DNA of 64,000 nucleotides, taken from NCBI GenBank assembly GCA_014529385.2, contig CM043944.1:167719740-167783739 (forward strand), written 5' to 3'. Under the pieces are notes generated by a model. That model was not told where the DNA came from, did not search any database, and worked only from the letters and a program-made list of their open reading frames with translations. The position numbers and the translations under genes were made by a program. This document shows, in pieces, positions 1 through 10,985 of the stretch (its first letter is position 1; each line of letters opens with the position of its first letter). The stretch comes from Adiantum capillus-veneris (Eukaryota; Streptophyta; Polypodiopsida; Polypodiales; Pteridaceae).

Positions 1-1
1 A

Positions 2-166
2 GAACAAACACATAGAGCGGACAAGCACGTAGAGATTCTCAAGATTCACACGAATGATAACTATGCTCATCTACTAATGAAAGGGCTAACCTCCTCTAAG
101 GCCAAGGATAGTCAAGCCAGGAAAGGCCTGGTGGGAACTGGGCATGGGGGCACGACCACCTATTAA
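2..166 (+). pseudogene. Ty1/copia RNase H C-terminal remnant
   Basis: One open frame from base 2 to a stop at 164-166 reads like the last part of a Ty1/copia RNase H, including the stretch HVEILKIHTNDNYAHLLMKG. Intact copia elements usually have a KIHT-(x)n-AD-LTK motif here; in this copy it has decayed to AHLLMKG. Everything upstream lies outside the window. The stop is only about 60 bases from a primer-binding-site-like sequence, so this is probably a junction between two elements and not the natural end of one. The family assignment is by motif resemblance only. Confidence 0.5.
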
Positions 167-225
167 GAGGAGTCGGGACAGGTTAAGTGGAGTGTAGTAG
201 TTCTCACTAATCTTTGGTCTTAAAT

Positions 226-239
226 TGGTATCAAGAGCC
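226..239 (+). other. Primer-binding site, initiator tRNA-Met type
   Basis: The sequence TGGTATCAAGAGCC differs by one inserted A from the usual plant retrotransposon primer site complementary to the 3' end of initiator tRNA-Met (TGGTATCAGAGCC). It would mark the end of an LTR just before base 225. No second LTR copy is visible, and the upstream LTR seems truncated. Confidence 0.5.
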
Positions 240-390
240 AGTGCTTTTTGGGAAAGGGAGGCCGTGGTTGCCTGCAGGCACTCTCATACAAAAAAGGTAA
301 AGCCAAGAAGAAGGGATCGTGGACTAGAAAGTTGGAAGAGATGTCAAAGCAAATTGGTTAAATAGCTAAGACAAGACCTTCAGTTAAAAG

Positions 391-760
391 ATGGAGATCT
401 GGTGTTCAAAATGCAGATTGAGAGACCATAGATCTGATGAATGTTCACAGTGTAAATATTGTAAGGCATGTGGGCATGTATGGAATAACTGTGGCATTAG
501 GATTCATCATTTCAACAAGGGAAAATATTTATCAACGATTATAGAAGGCAAATGGAACAAGTGGTTCTAAAGAAAATGAAACCATCACAGGTGCTGGTAA
601 TGGTAGAGGCAGATAACAGGGGGACACTGGCCAGGGTAGAGGTAGAGGTGACTTTAGAAAGAGAAGCCTAAATTGTATACATGTGGGAAATATGGTCACT
701 TTACATCTCAGTGCCTTGATGCTGCCAAACCAAAGGGACCTGAATAGAAGGCACCAAAAC
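391..760 (+). pseudogene. Element 1 gag, zinc-knuckle part (Ty3/gypsy)
   Basis: From the ATG at 391 the frame encodes two CCHC knuckles (C-x2-C-x4-H-x4-C) close together, with cores CSKCRLRDHRSDEC and CKYCKACGHVWNNC. Near 672-713 a third, damaged one reads TCGKYGHFTSQC and has lost its first Cys. Such knuckles bind packaged RNA in the capsid protein. Only about 150 bases separate this from the primer site, so most of gag is missing, presumably by internal deletion. Stops interrupt the frame downstream. Confidence 0.6.
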
Positions 761-1135
761 CGGTGCCAATTCTAGTTGTGACCACAAGTAAAAGTGTCAT
801 AATTAAAAAAAATCCAGATGAACCTAAGAAGAAGCAAACTGTTGAAACTAAGAAGTGGGAGCAGCAGAGAGATGTATAGAAGGCAAAAGGAAAAGAGAAG
901 GTAGTTGATGAATGGCAAGATCAACAAGAGCTGGCAACCAAGATTACAGAGAATCTGACAAAGAAGATGCTAGAACTGCCAGAATGTTCAGATGCTTGAA
1001 TGATTTAGAAACTAGAGCCTCAGCCTTTAGGGACTCATGAAGAGCACTTACGACAAATAAAAACTGTGAAGACAACCAAGAGGAGAAAACTTCCAGTTTA
1101 GTTGTAGCTCTGGTAATGAATAGGACAAAATATAT

Positions 1136-1640
1136 GTGAAGGTTTTTGAAAGGATTCAGAAATTGACGATAGAACTAAATGATATAAGACACACCTTACC
1201 ACAAGCTGCAAAGTCCATTAGACAAAAAAGAAAGGCAGAGACTGAAGCAAGGGCAATAGACTTAGCAGCCATCAGGGATGACGAGGTTCTAGTCATTCAA
1301 GTTGACTACAAGCTGAGGAAGCAGTGGGAACTATTATCAAGAGTGAGACTAGATGGGGAAGTTGGAGTTGACATCCTCAGAGAGCATTTGAGGTAGAATT
1401 TTGGGATCACTAATGTGAAACGAGCACCATTTAGAGTGAGAATGGCTAACCATAGGGTAGTCTAGGCCACACGACTGATTGAGAATATACAAATCAAAGT
1501 AGGTAAGGAGAAATTCAAGACCAACTTCTTGGTCCTAGATGTACAAGGATCGTATGAGATGCTTTTAGGTAGACCATGGCTCAAAACTATTGGTGCGGTG
1601 CAAGACTATGCCAATCAAACATTGACAATTCAGGGATCCT
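1136..1640 (+). pseudogene. Element 1 aspartic protease region
   Basis: The frame from 1136 is open to a TAG at about 1394 and continues in the same sense to about 1620. The stretch LDGEVGVDIL stands where the related element 2 has the retropepsin active site LLDGGSGVNIL, so the D-x-G catalytic motif is damaged. About 60 residues later LLGRPWL matches the conserved element 2 motif LLGRPWF. The protease would mature the gag-pol polyprotein. In-frame stops mean it cannot be functional. Confidence 0.6.
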
Positions 1641-2229
1641 GCACAAAAATCTAGATAAAGAAAGACAACACAAGAGGCTAGAAGAAAGACTTAAGACAAG
1701 AAGAGTTGTGCAAGAAATATGGAAAAACAAAAATTGAAAGGATGTTAGCCTCAATGAAAATTTTTCCTTTGATAGAAATCGATATGATTGTTGTTCGGAT
1801 GAATAAAATAGCAGGCTGAGAGACAAAAGTGATAGTACCCAAATCAGTTCACAGAGTTAAGCATTGGGGAAAGAACAACTTAGCTGGAAGGAGAAGCACC
1901 AGAATAGCCAGACCAGTTAGAGCATGACAAGCTCGGTTTCAGACAAGCAGTTGAACCCAGTCAAATGAATGCAAAAAGTTCATGTCAAACTACTAAAAAA
2001 ATAGAAATGGAGCCTGGACAAGTAGAACTGGGCAACCCATTCAACTAACATGCAGCAATAATTTGAATAGAAAAAGAGGCAGAATCAATGGAAGTGGAAG
2101 AATGGAATCTCAGCTCAGAGGAGAACCCTTGAATGATCAACATTAATAAGCATATGAAGCCAAAGATTATGGAAAAAAGAAAGGCACTCTTCCAAAAATA
2201 CAAGGATGTATTTTCTTGGGAACACACTG

Positions 2230-2993
2230 ATCTGAAAGAAGTAAATACAGAGGTGTTCGAATACCACTAAAACTAGATGTTAGACCAATGAGGCTGCAAA
2301 GATACATGATGAGCCCCAACTATGCCAAGAAGGTCAAGGAGGAGAATGACAATCTTCTCAAGGCAGGGTTCATAACAGAGGTCCTAAGCAGTGATTGGCT
2401 ATTTCCAATAGTGGTAGTTCCCAAGAAGAATGGAAAGTTAAGGATATGTGTGGATTACAGGAAGCTAAATGCTCAGACCATTAAAAATCCATTCCCACTT
2501 CCCTTTACAATCATGCTAGTGGATGAGATTGTTGGCCACAAAATGTACAGCTTTATAGACGGTTACAGTGGCTACAATCAACTCAAGATTGCACCTGAAG
2601 ATTGAGTCAAAACAATGTTTATCACTGAATGGGTTCATATACCTAGTCATGCTATTCGAACTCTATAATGCTCCAACAACGTTCCAAAGATGTATGATGG
2701 AGATATTCAGTGAATTCTCACACAAATTTCTAGTGGATGATTTCATCGTCTTTTCCAAGGAGGAAATTCATCTACTATTCTTGATGATTTTTGAGAGATG
2801 CAGGGAGAAAAGAATATGCCTAAACCCTTTCAAATTGGTGTTCATGGTATGGAAAGGACAGCTTCTAGGAAACATTGTCTATAGAAATGGCATTGAAATG
2901 GCCACTGATAAAGTTGATTGTGTCCAACAAGCCATAGCACCAACGATTGGTGTCTATATTGAGCTCTTTTCTTGGGTATATCAACTTCTATAG
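2230..2993 (+). pseudogene. Element 1 reverse transcriptase (Ty3/gypsy)
   Basis: Two overlapping frames together give a gypsy-type RT. The first (2288-2605) runs from MSPNYAKKVKEE through FPIVVVPKKNGKLRICVDYR and PFPLPF to GYSGYNQLKIAPED. A TGA and frameshift near 2605 follow, and the second frame continues with NAPTTFQRCMMEIF and FLVDDFIVFSKEE, which contains the catalytic DD, then an LLGNIVYRNGI-like segment. The domain converts element RNA to DNA. The shift and later stops make this a fossil. The lack of a chromodomain and the primer type suggest a non-chromovirus lineage, which is an inference. Confidence 0.8.
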
Positions 2994-3079
2994 ACGGTTT
3001 ATTCATATGTTTGCAACAAAAGCCGTTCCTTTGTATGAATTGACTCAAAAGGGAAAGAAGCCTATCTGGACCCCGAAAT

Positions 3080-3673
3080 GTGAGCACAATTTCCAGTGTT
3101 AAAAGATGCGATCAGCAGGAAGCCAATCCTTTGTCAATCAAAAGGGATGTAATTTTCTATGTGCATGTTGATGCATCATCAAGAATGTCGATGGGGGCAA
3201 TACTAGCCCAGCCTGACGAAGACAAACTACCCAGTCTACTTTGCCCTCACTTTGCCAGTCGTAGGTTCAGCTTGGCTGAACATGGGTATTGCACAACTAA
3301 ACAAGAAGCACTGGGAATGGTTTTTAGCACCACAAAGTTCAGACATTATCTACTGGGGAAATTGTTTCACTTTTATATGGATCATCAAGCTCTTCTATTT
3401 TTTATCAATAAAGTTATTATCCAAGGAAGGTTGGTCAGATGGATGATGTTCTTGATGGAGTTTGAATTCCAAATCTTTCACAAGCCAGGCAAGACACACT
3501 ATGATGCCGACTTCATTTCCAGAAGTACTGAAGGATATTCAATAGTTTGTCTCCGAGATGATCCATTTGATGATGAATTATTCCAAAACTCAGCAATAGC
3601 GGAACCTGATCCAGAATGGCAGGATGTGTTGGATTTCCTTCAGAATGGAAAATTTTCAGATGGATCATCCTAA
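3080..3673 (+). pseudogene. Element 1 RNase H (Ty3/gypsy)
   Basis: A 197-codon open stretch carries the RNase H fold that removes RNA from the RNA-DNA hybrid. The catalytic Asp lies in YVHVDASSRMSMGAILAQ, followed by the Glu-containing TTKQEALGMVFSTTKFRHYLLG, then MDHQALLFFI and, near the end, DADFISRSTE (AVADYLSR in element 2). It follows the RT after a short frameshifted linker, which is the normal gypsy order. Confidence 0.85.
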
Positions 3674-4863
3674 GAAAACAAGAAAGTAGTGATCATAAAA
3701 AATTTAAAGTTCACCATCATTGGGGGATCCCTCTATAGACTTGGCATTGATGGAGTTCTCAAAAGATTTGTACCTATGGGAGGAAGGATGCAAGTCATCA
3801 CAGAAGCCCATAATGGGGAGCTAGAGGACATTTCTCCACTAACATCACTTTTATAAGAAGATTCTTCAGGCAGGCTTATGGTGGCAAAGTATGATGGCTG
3901 ATGTCAGAGATTTCTATATAACTTGTGATATTTGTCAAATTATGGGAAGGCCTCAACAATAGCTAATATGATACCCACACCCTTGACTCTAGTACAACCA
4001 TTGGGAGTATTCATGAAATGGGGACTAAACTTCATGGGTCCATTTAAGAAAATTACTCCCAAAAAGAACAATATATCATTATGGCAACCTGTTATGTGAG
4101 CAAGTGGGTGGAGGCCCAGGCAATACCAGATAATAGTGCTAAGTCAACTGATGTGTTCTTATATGAGAACATCATTTGCATATATGGTTGTCCTATTAAG
4201 ATAGTTTCTGAGTAGGGTACCCATTTCATCAATGAAACTATGCAAATACTGATGGAGCACATGAAATCAACACCATATTATCCCAGTGCATTGGGCAAGC
4301 CAAAAGCAGCAACAAGATAGTTAAGATCATTCTAATGAAGATAGTGTAGAAGGAACCACATCATTGGGATGCAAAGCTCTAGACATGGTTATGGCCATAT
4401 AGAACTGCCTATAAAGTAACCATTGGAATGACACCCTTCAAGCTAGTATATGACACAGAGATAGGAGTTCCAATGGAGTTTTCCATCCTCAACCTCACAC
4501 TGGCAGTAGAGCACAATATGGTCTATAATGTAAATTTGAAGCAAAGGTTAGATGAGTTGCAAAGCTAGACAAGATCGGGCAAAGGGCATTGCTTGGACAA
4601 GAGGTAGTTCATCAACTAAGGAAACATTGGTACTATAATAAAATCAGTCAGAGAATTCAGAAAAGGAGATTTGGTACTGCTCTATTAGTCCAAACTTGGA
4701 CCCAAAAATCCCAATCCAAAGATTGCTTGGTCAGGGCCTTACGAGGTTGACTGGGTTTTTTCAAACGGTACGGTCAGACTAAAAGACCTATCAGGTCTAC
4801 TTCTGCCAAGAGTGTATAACAGGGCCAAGATTAAGTTATGTTATGCCAAATTAGATGAAAGCC
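3674..4863 (+). pseudogene. Element 1 integrase (Ty3/gypsy)
   Basis: Scattered over three frames is an integrase: a partly preserved zinc-binding N-terminus (MQVITEAHNGE), a core segment WGLNFMGPF where intact elements have W-x-D-F-x-GP (the first catalytic Asp is now Asn), YYPSALGKPKA-like remains, and a C-terminal LGPKNP...KIAWSGPYEV, the GPY/F module. Many stops and shifts are present. Integrase would join the element's DNA copy to the chromosome; this one cannot. Confidence 0.7.
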
Positions 4864-5430
4864 CACCAAGGCCAATGTAGGAAGACATTTTAGAATAAGA
4901 ACCCTAAGATCTATTCCACATCAGACCAACAAGTGGAGAGGAATTATCATCTCAGGAACCAATGGAATATTTATAGCAAGACCCGATTCAGGTTCAGACA
5001 AGTGAAGAACTATTAAGGCCAATGCAATATAATGGTCACCAGTTGGATATAAATGAACCAATCATTAAGAGAATCTTGTCAATAATAAGGATAAAAACCA
5101 ACCACTGCATGAATGACATGTCACAAATGGTGCACATAAAACCAATCAAGAAAGGAGTGGAGCATTCATGGTGCATGTACGTATAACCCTTCACTTTACC
5201 CACAGAAACTTGTGTGACTCGTGTCATGGCCTGTAGAGCTCCCTCTACCTTCATCTACGACATCATTTGCATTACAACAAACCTCGTCTCCACTCACACC
5301 CTCTCCATCCACAATAGATGTTGTCCTACAAAAAACCCCTAGGTGTTCTTGCATTGACTCCCCAACATCAAGTGAGTATTCTCTTTCCACGCAAGATTGT
5401 TCACACCATTTGTGTATGGGTAGAAACTAA
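4864..5430 (+). other. Pol tail and spacer of element 1
   Basis: Downstream of the GPY/F module the sequence still reads as short acidic, Gln-rich open pieces (for example EELSSQEPMEY), then loses any long frame. No LTR, promoter or RNA gene is visible. It corresponds in position to 14.99-15.57 kb of element 2. Confidence 0.35.
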
Positions 5431-8400
5431 ATGTCAGAGAAGATAAAAGACACTATGGACAATATGAAAACACAAAATGAAACCCTTTTGGCATCGGTGG
5501 TAGAAGTTGTCTTCCCTATAGCACACCACAAGATTGGAAAGTATGTCTTCCAAGAGAAGAAACATAAGCTTATCAAGCTTTGGAACTTGGAGGTGGTGGT
5601 AGAAGCTACAAAGATTGCTTTTGATCCTCAAATCATCCAACCAACAAGTGATAGACACTTTTAATCCGGACAAGGGGACAATTGAAGTTAATGGGACACT
5701 ACTAGAAGTCACTACAAGAGAGTTAGCTCATGTGCTAAGGTTTCCATGCGCCAACAAGGCTGCACCATATACTCCTAATGAGGTAAGTCACTACTTAAAA
5801 GAAGATGAACCAGCTAGTAAGAAGCATAAGTCAGATGGACAAGGCATTCCAATGGCCGCACTAGAATGAAAGCCAGTGTATAGATTCATTGTTGAAGCAA
5901 TCAGTCTTAAGAACAACCCTACTTATGTTTTTGAGAATCTATTTGCTATGTTGCTGGCAAGAATTATGAATCCCAAAGCCAATATTAATATCAGTCAATT
6001 CATTTACAACAGTGTTATGCAGTAGACAACCAAGGTCAAGTCACATAACTTGTTAAAGCCATGGTATGTGTGGTAGTTTCTTTGCTGGGCCAACTGCATT
6101 TCACCACATCATAATGCTCAGAAGGTATGGACAAAGGTAGCTAGGGAAAGTACTAAGAAGAAACAGATCAGTCTATCATCCACTTCAGAAGAAATAGAGA
6201 ATGAGCAGAAAACTGAAGGTAAAGGTAAAGAAGTGGAAACAGTTGGAGTCAAAAGATTAGTACCTCAGACTGAGGCAAGCCCATCTGGTAAGAAAAAGAA
6301 GACCACATCTTTCCTTGAACAGTTCCAAGTACAAGTACATAAACCTACCGATAATAATTAGTATGGGACTCTAGTATGCAAGGCTAATGATCTAGTCAGT
6401 ACACCTGTAGAAACAATAGCCACAAGCAGTGGTCAAGTAGAGACTAGTCAGTAAGCACAGTTCAAGGCTAGACTAATAAACAATAGATTAAAGGAAAATC
6501 TTAGGTAGTTGGCAGTACTACAGGTCAAACTTAGGTAACAACACATTTGTCAACTCAGTTGGTTCACTGGGATAGGCTACAGAGGTTATAGAAACAGTCT
6601 TTGAAAGAAGACTAATAATGAAGAAACAAACTCAGTGGTAATGCCCTATGCCATCCCTGTTACAGTCTTTGACAATTACCGCACTAATAAAAATTCAATA
6701 ACGGATGAATGTGTGGCTGCTATTCAGTCAGGCTGGAACACTATAGTCAACGCCATGTGGCAGATGATGGAAGTTCAGGGATCAACTTCCAATGAGGAAG
6801 TAGCCAGTTTAAAAGACAAACTCTAATGCTCCAAAATGAAACTTGAGGACTTAAGAAAGGAGGAAGCCAAGTTGAAGCAACATGAGCTACATTATCAAAT
6901 TGATCAAAATCAGTTAGCTAGGATGATCTCCACCCTCCAAAAGAAGGTTGAGACTTTATAGAGTGATAATGCAGTTGTGATAGCAGAAAAGACGCAAGCT
7001 CGGGAGGAGGCAACAAACAAATTCAAGTGACTTTTGAATCTCAAAAGGGCTGATTTTAGCACACTTCATGAAACTCACAACCTAATGAAGAAGGCTATAC
7101 TAGAAAAGTATATATATTAGTCCCTAGTGGACATCATGGATGCAGATGGAGATCTCACTCTGAATGTGGCTGATCTACAAAAGGTTGTAGAGTCTATCCA
7201 GTCTGATCTGCAACACAAAATAGAGGAATACATCACTGTATTGGTTAATGAAGCTATAATGGAATTCTTAAACAACTAGAAGGCACATGATGAAGATTAT
7301 GATAAGGATAAGGAGATAGAGCATGAGGATGAAGGGGTAGATCCTAGCAACCAGGAAGGCAATGACAAGGATGATGATGATGATAACCCGCCATCCCCTC
7401 CACCACCAGTTTTAGCAACAAGAGGATTAAAGGCAAATGAGGAGTAGGGTTCTAATGCCAATAAAGATGGGGATGATGGGGGACAAACGCAAACACAGGA
7501 AGAAACATGCACAAACTCATCCTAGCAATAGCCACAACCAAATAACTAGCAATAATCAGGACATTAGTTTAGACCAACGATTCAACGGCTTGATAAAGGC
7601 AAGTAATTCCAAACTCAGACTCAGAATCAGATCACAACTACTCCACCGAGCTGTTGACGCTCAGCAAGAGTCTAAGGAAGCAAAGAGTATTACAGATTCA
7701 AGAATTCATGCATGATGAAACCATCTACTCAGACTTAGAGAGGTTTCAGATGTTGTACATTGTTGCTAGGAGAATGATAAACGACTGGAAATTGATGGGG
7801 TATCATAATCAACAAGTCTATCAGTTGCCTCCACACCCTAGCTGTGTTCAAATTTTAGAGAGAGTACTAGAATGGTGTTAAACCATTGATGATATGGCGG
7901 TTAATCCCTACATCAAGGATCCCTCCATAGACAACTTGAAGGCTCTGGGATTGCAGTTGGAGATGCTTTTAGGAACCAAGCCAACCTACTAGTGCATGAA
8001 GGATAATTGCATCTAGATCAAGGAAAAGCTGATTCAAATGCAGAGTGCTAGAGGAGTCTTGGACCGGAGGATCGAGGCACTACTGGAAAATAATGCCACC
8101 AGTAGTAAGGGACCAAAGACTCGGATGACACTGAGGAAACAAGAAATACATCTCAAAAGCCTCTACCATCTGGTCAGGATTACCAAGAAAATGATGCAAC
8201 AAGAAAAGCAGATGGTCATGAACTTCTTCCAGTTTGTTCCAGATTCACCAATTTTAATCTATGCCATTCCTGCAAAGGAGGAATAATTACCTCGTTTCTT
8301 GCCTGCACTATACCTAAGCTATACTGAGCCTGTTGACAAAAAAAGATATATTCGGATTGTCAATCAGCTGAGAGAATGGTATGAAAGGAGCAAAGCTGAG

Positions 8401-8610
8401 TGGGTTGCATGGTGAGAGGCTCTGAATAGAGCTGAAGAGAAGTTGTTCATAGAAGAATTGAAAGCAGATCTTAGGAATTTTAGGCTCAAAATGGGGCAAT
8501 GGAGAAGCCAGATTAGTGCATTGATTAGAATCACCAATGAGCTAATCCATATAAATGTCGAAGCCTCCAAAATTTCAAAAAAGGAATTGACAAATACTGT
8601 AGCCTATGAA
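5431..8610 (+). pseudogene. Element 1 accessory coding region after integrase
   Basis: About 3.2 kb downstream of integrase reads as one long, now broken, coding region on the pol strand. A globular part (about 5.45-6.1 kb) includes TTRELAHVLRFPCANKA, which parallels TPKLVSKVFKVPCLTVAA in the element 2 accessory ORF. A Lys/Glu/Ser-rich linker follows, then a coiled-coil part (6.8-7.3 kb), an Asp-rich acidic and Pro segment near 7.3-7.4 kb, and more helical sequence (7.65-8.6 kb, such as LKADLRNFRLKMGQWRSQI). The layout recalls the plant-transposon-associated ORFs of Athila-type elements, but I do not recognise a named family with confidence. Numerous stops and frameshifts show decay. Confidence 0.5.
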
Positions 8611-8623
8611 CTGTTGGGGCTGA

Positions 8624-8666
8624 TGGTGTGTGTGTGTGTGCTCAAGGAGGTTTGTGTGTGTGTGTG
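8624..8666. repeat. (GT)n microsatellite, two blocks
   Basis: Two GT runs separated by CTCAAGGAGGTTT. Simple repeat; nothing else is seen here. Confidence 0.9.
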
Positions 8667-8689
8667 CAGACATAACTTACACAGTTAGA

Positions 8690-8946
8690 GAGAGAAGTAC
8701 ACAGACTTTTAAAAAGGTAGACTCAATACACAAAAAGGGGCTAATAATACTTTTGCATAGTGTATGTACAACATAGGCTTGGGATTTATTTATGTACAAA
8801 GTTGGAGTGGCTATCCGGCTGATGACTCTCCATGTAGCCCTTCTTAGAAGCTTACAACTCATAGGCTAAATGTCGATAGCAAAAGGTATGCACATGTAGA
8901 AGTGTTTTCCATAGTCACTGAAGAAGGACATGCCCATCTCAACAAT
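8690..8946 (-). mobile_element. Probable Ty1/copia LTR fragment with polypurine tract
   Basis: Read on the minus strand, bases 8956 down to 8945 give AAGGGGAGGAT, a polypurine tract, followed directly by TGTTGAGATGGGC, a typical LTR start. About 250 bases of LTR-like sequence continue leftward. It joins across element 2 to the minus-strand copia gag at 17.8-18.8 kb, so element 2 landed next to this tract. The far end is not defined. Confidence 0.45.
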
Positions 8947-8961
8947 CCTCCCCTTAGGCAT

Positions 8962-9231
8962 TGTTAAGCCTAGGAATTTTGGGATGTTTATCTTAATGGA
9001 AGTTGGAATGTGAACTTTTGTACTTTTGGGATTCCAAGGGGTGTTATTGGGAAAGGGCGTTGCCCATTAGTCTTATCAAAATATGTAACTATTGATCAAT
9101 ATCTTCTTGGGGAATGTGAAGGAGGAAATTATGGTGGATTTAGTCTGTTGTCAGTTTCTGTGTTCTGTTCCAGTTCCAGTTCCATTCTGATTTCTTTGCT
9201 TTGTCTATTCTAAATGTCTATGCCTTAAACA
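8962..9231 (+). repeat. 5' LTR of element 2
   Basis: Begins TGTTAAGCCTAGG and ends CCTTAAACA, so it has TG...CA ends. It matches 17501-17770 along its whole length and is preceded by ggcat, the target duplication. Confidence 0.95.
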
Positions 9232-9233
9232 CT

Positions 9234-9250
9234 TGGAGATCACGGTGTAA
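9234..9250 (+). other. Candidate primer-binding site of element 2
   Basis: Two bases after the LTR comes TGGAGATCACGGTG, starting with the TGG that pairs with tRNA-CCA. I cannot assign the primer tRNA; it is not the common initiator-Met or Asp type. Confidence 0.4.
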
Positions 9251-9336
9251 GTGCGATGTAGCATGGATGGATTCAAGTTTCTCTTGTAGGAGCAAGTGAT
9301 GTGGCAATGGAGGGAGGATGTTCAGAATAGTGTGAG

Positions 9337-10946
9337 TTGGCATGGGTAGTTGGTTGCACTCTGGAGGAAGCGGAGGAGGATATATTCCCGTATTGGACAA
9401 GGTCAGTTGCTAGGCGGTTTCGGCAATTGTATGGGCGAGATGGTCAGCGTTCGGAGCTGCAGGGAATTTTGGATTATACAGGGATGCACCGAGTTTCTAT
9501 AGAGGAAGATTCAGATGATACTGTGGAGGATTTGGATGGCGTAGAGGATTATCTGAGTGATAGATGGGAAGAAGAAGTAGCGAATGAAGAACAAGATATA
9601 TTTCCGCGGTTGTTTGCACTTGCAGTTATTCAACATGCATTAGTGGCAAGAAGGAGATTGATTTTTGATCCGTTGGGAAGTACCAGTGCAAGAAATCCTG
9701 TACAAACAGGTGGACCTACAAATATGGCGGCGGCGGCTAGGCAGGATATGCGCGTCAAATTCCGGACCTTTTCGGGAAAGTCTAAAGAAGACCCCGATTG
9801 CCACATATCTCAATACGAGACAAGATGGCAGGCCAGAGGATTTTCTGAAGTGTACGATGCACAGGCTAAGATGCGCCAATTTGAGACTACTTTGGATGGG
9901 AAGGCTATGCAGTGGTTCAATAATTTTTCAGAAGGTCATTTTGCTGATTATGATGGTTTGAAAGCAGCATTTTTGAACAGGTTGAGAAAGAAAAAGACTC
10001 CACATGATGTGTTGACCAAGCTTAGGGAAGTGAAACAAAGGAAAATGTTTGTTGAGGATTATGCACAAAAGTTTAACCAATATGTGAGAAGGTTGGCTGC
10101 TCAAGAAAGGCCAACTGTTGAAATGCTTGCTGGATATTTTTTGAATGGATTAAGGAAGGAATTGAAGAATGCTGTCGCTGGAGTTGATATTGTAGGTGGA
10201 TTACAAGCATTAGTGGAAACAGCTCAAAGAGCAGAGAAAAGGTTTGGGGTCTCTCATTGGAAAGCAACCAAAAGGTCATCTAAAGAAAAGAAGAAAGTAG
10301 GTCGAAGAAAAAGAAGAGGTCAGATAATTCGGATTCGGATAGCGATTCGGATTCAGAAACTGATACTGATTCAGACACAGAAACGAATTCTGATAGTGAA
10401 CAGGATTCCAGTGAGGATTCGGGTTCAGAAGAAGATGAGGATAAGAAGAAGAAAAGCAAGAAGAAGTCGAAGAAAAAGTCTAAAGAGAAAGAGGATAGAG
10501 TGGAAAAATTGGTAGCAAAGAAATTGAAGAAGTTGGGAGTGCAGAAAGCTGTGGAATCAAAAACCCCTCATTGTGAAATTTGTGTTAAGGATGGGCAATG
10601 GACAAAGGAATGTTGGTTTAATCCAAATTTTAGAGGTGTTGTACCAGAAAGGATTCATCAAAAGTTACAGCAACAAGGACCTCAAACTCATTGGGTGTTT
10701 CCAGAGACAGGAGGAAGGCAGAGGATGTTCAATAATCAAGGGTGGCAAAGGCAACAACCGTATTCAGGGTGGAGACCACAGTTTAATCAAGGGGGACCAC
10801 CATTTAGAGGAAATTTCAATTTGGGCAGAGGACCGAGATTTGGAGGATGGCAGAATTCAAGACCCCCATGGGGGGGAAATTGGGATCAGCAGCAGCGATG
10901 GCAGAATTGGCAGCCACAACCACAAGGATGGAATCAACCGGTTTGA
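9337..10946 (+). pseudogene. Element 2 gag (capsid/nucleocapsid)
   Basis: The first frame (9337 to about 10,290) holds an acidic N-terminus and a gag capsid domain, roughly residues 135-310, with motifs VKFRTFSGKSKEDPD, AMQWFNNF, FLNRLRKKKTPHDVL and YFLNGLRKEL. A frameshift in the A/G-rich tract near 10,285-10,300 moves the reading into a Ser/Asp-rich then Lys-rich region and a knuckle, HCEICVKDGQWTKECW. Its expected His is Gln, so zinc binding is doubtful. A Gly/Gln/Trp-rich tail follows to the stop at 10,946. Gag would form the particle and package RNA. The ATG at 9337 lies about 100 bases past the 5' LTR. Confidence 0.85.
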
Positions 10947-10985
10947 AATTATCAAGGGGGGAATCAGCAACAGCCACGAGGGCCA

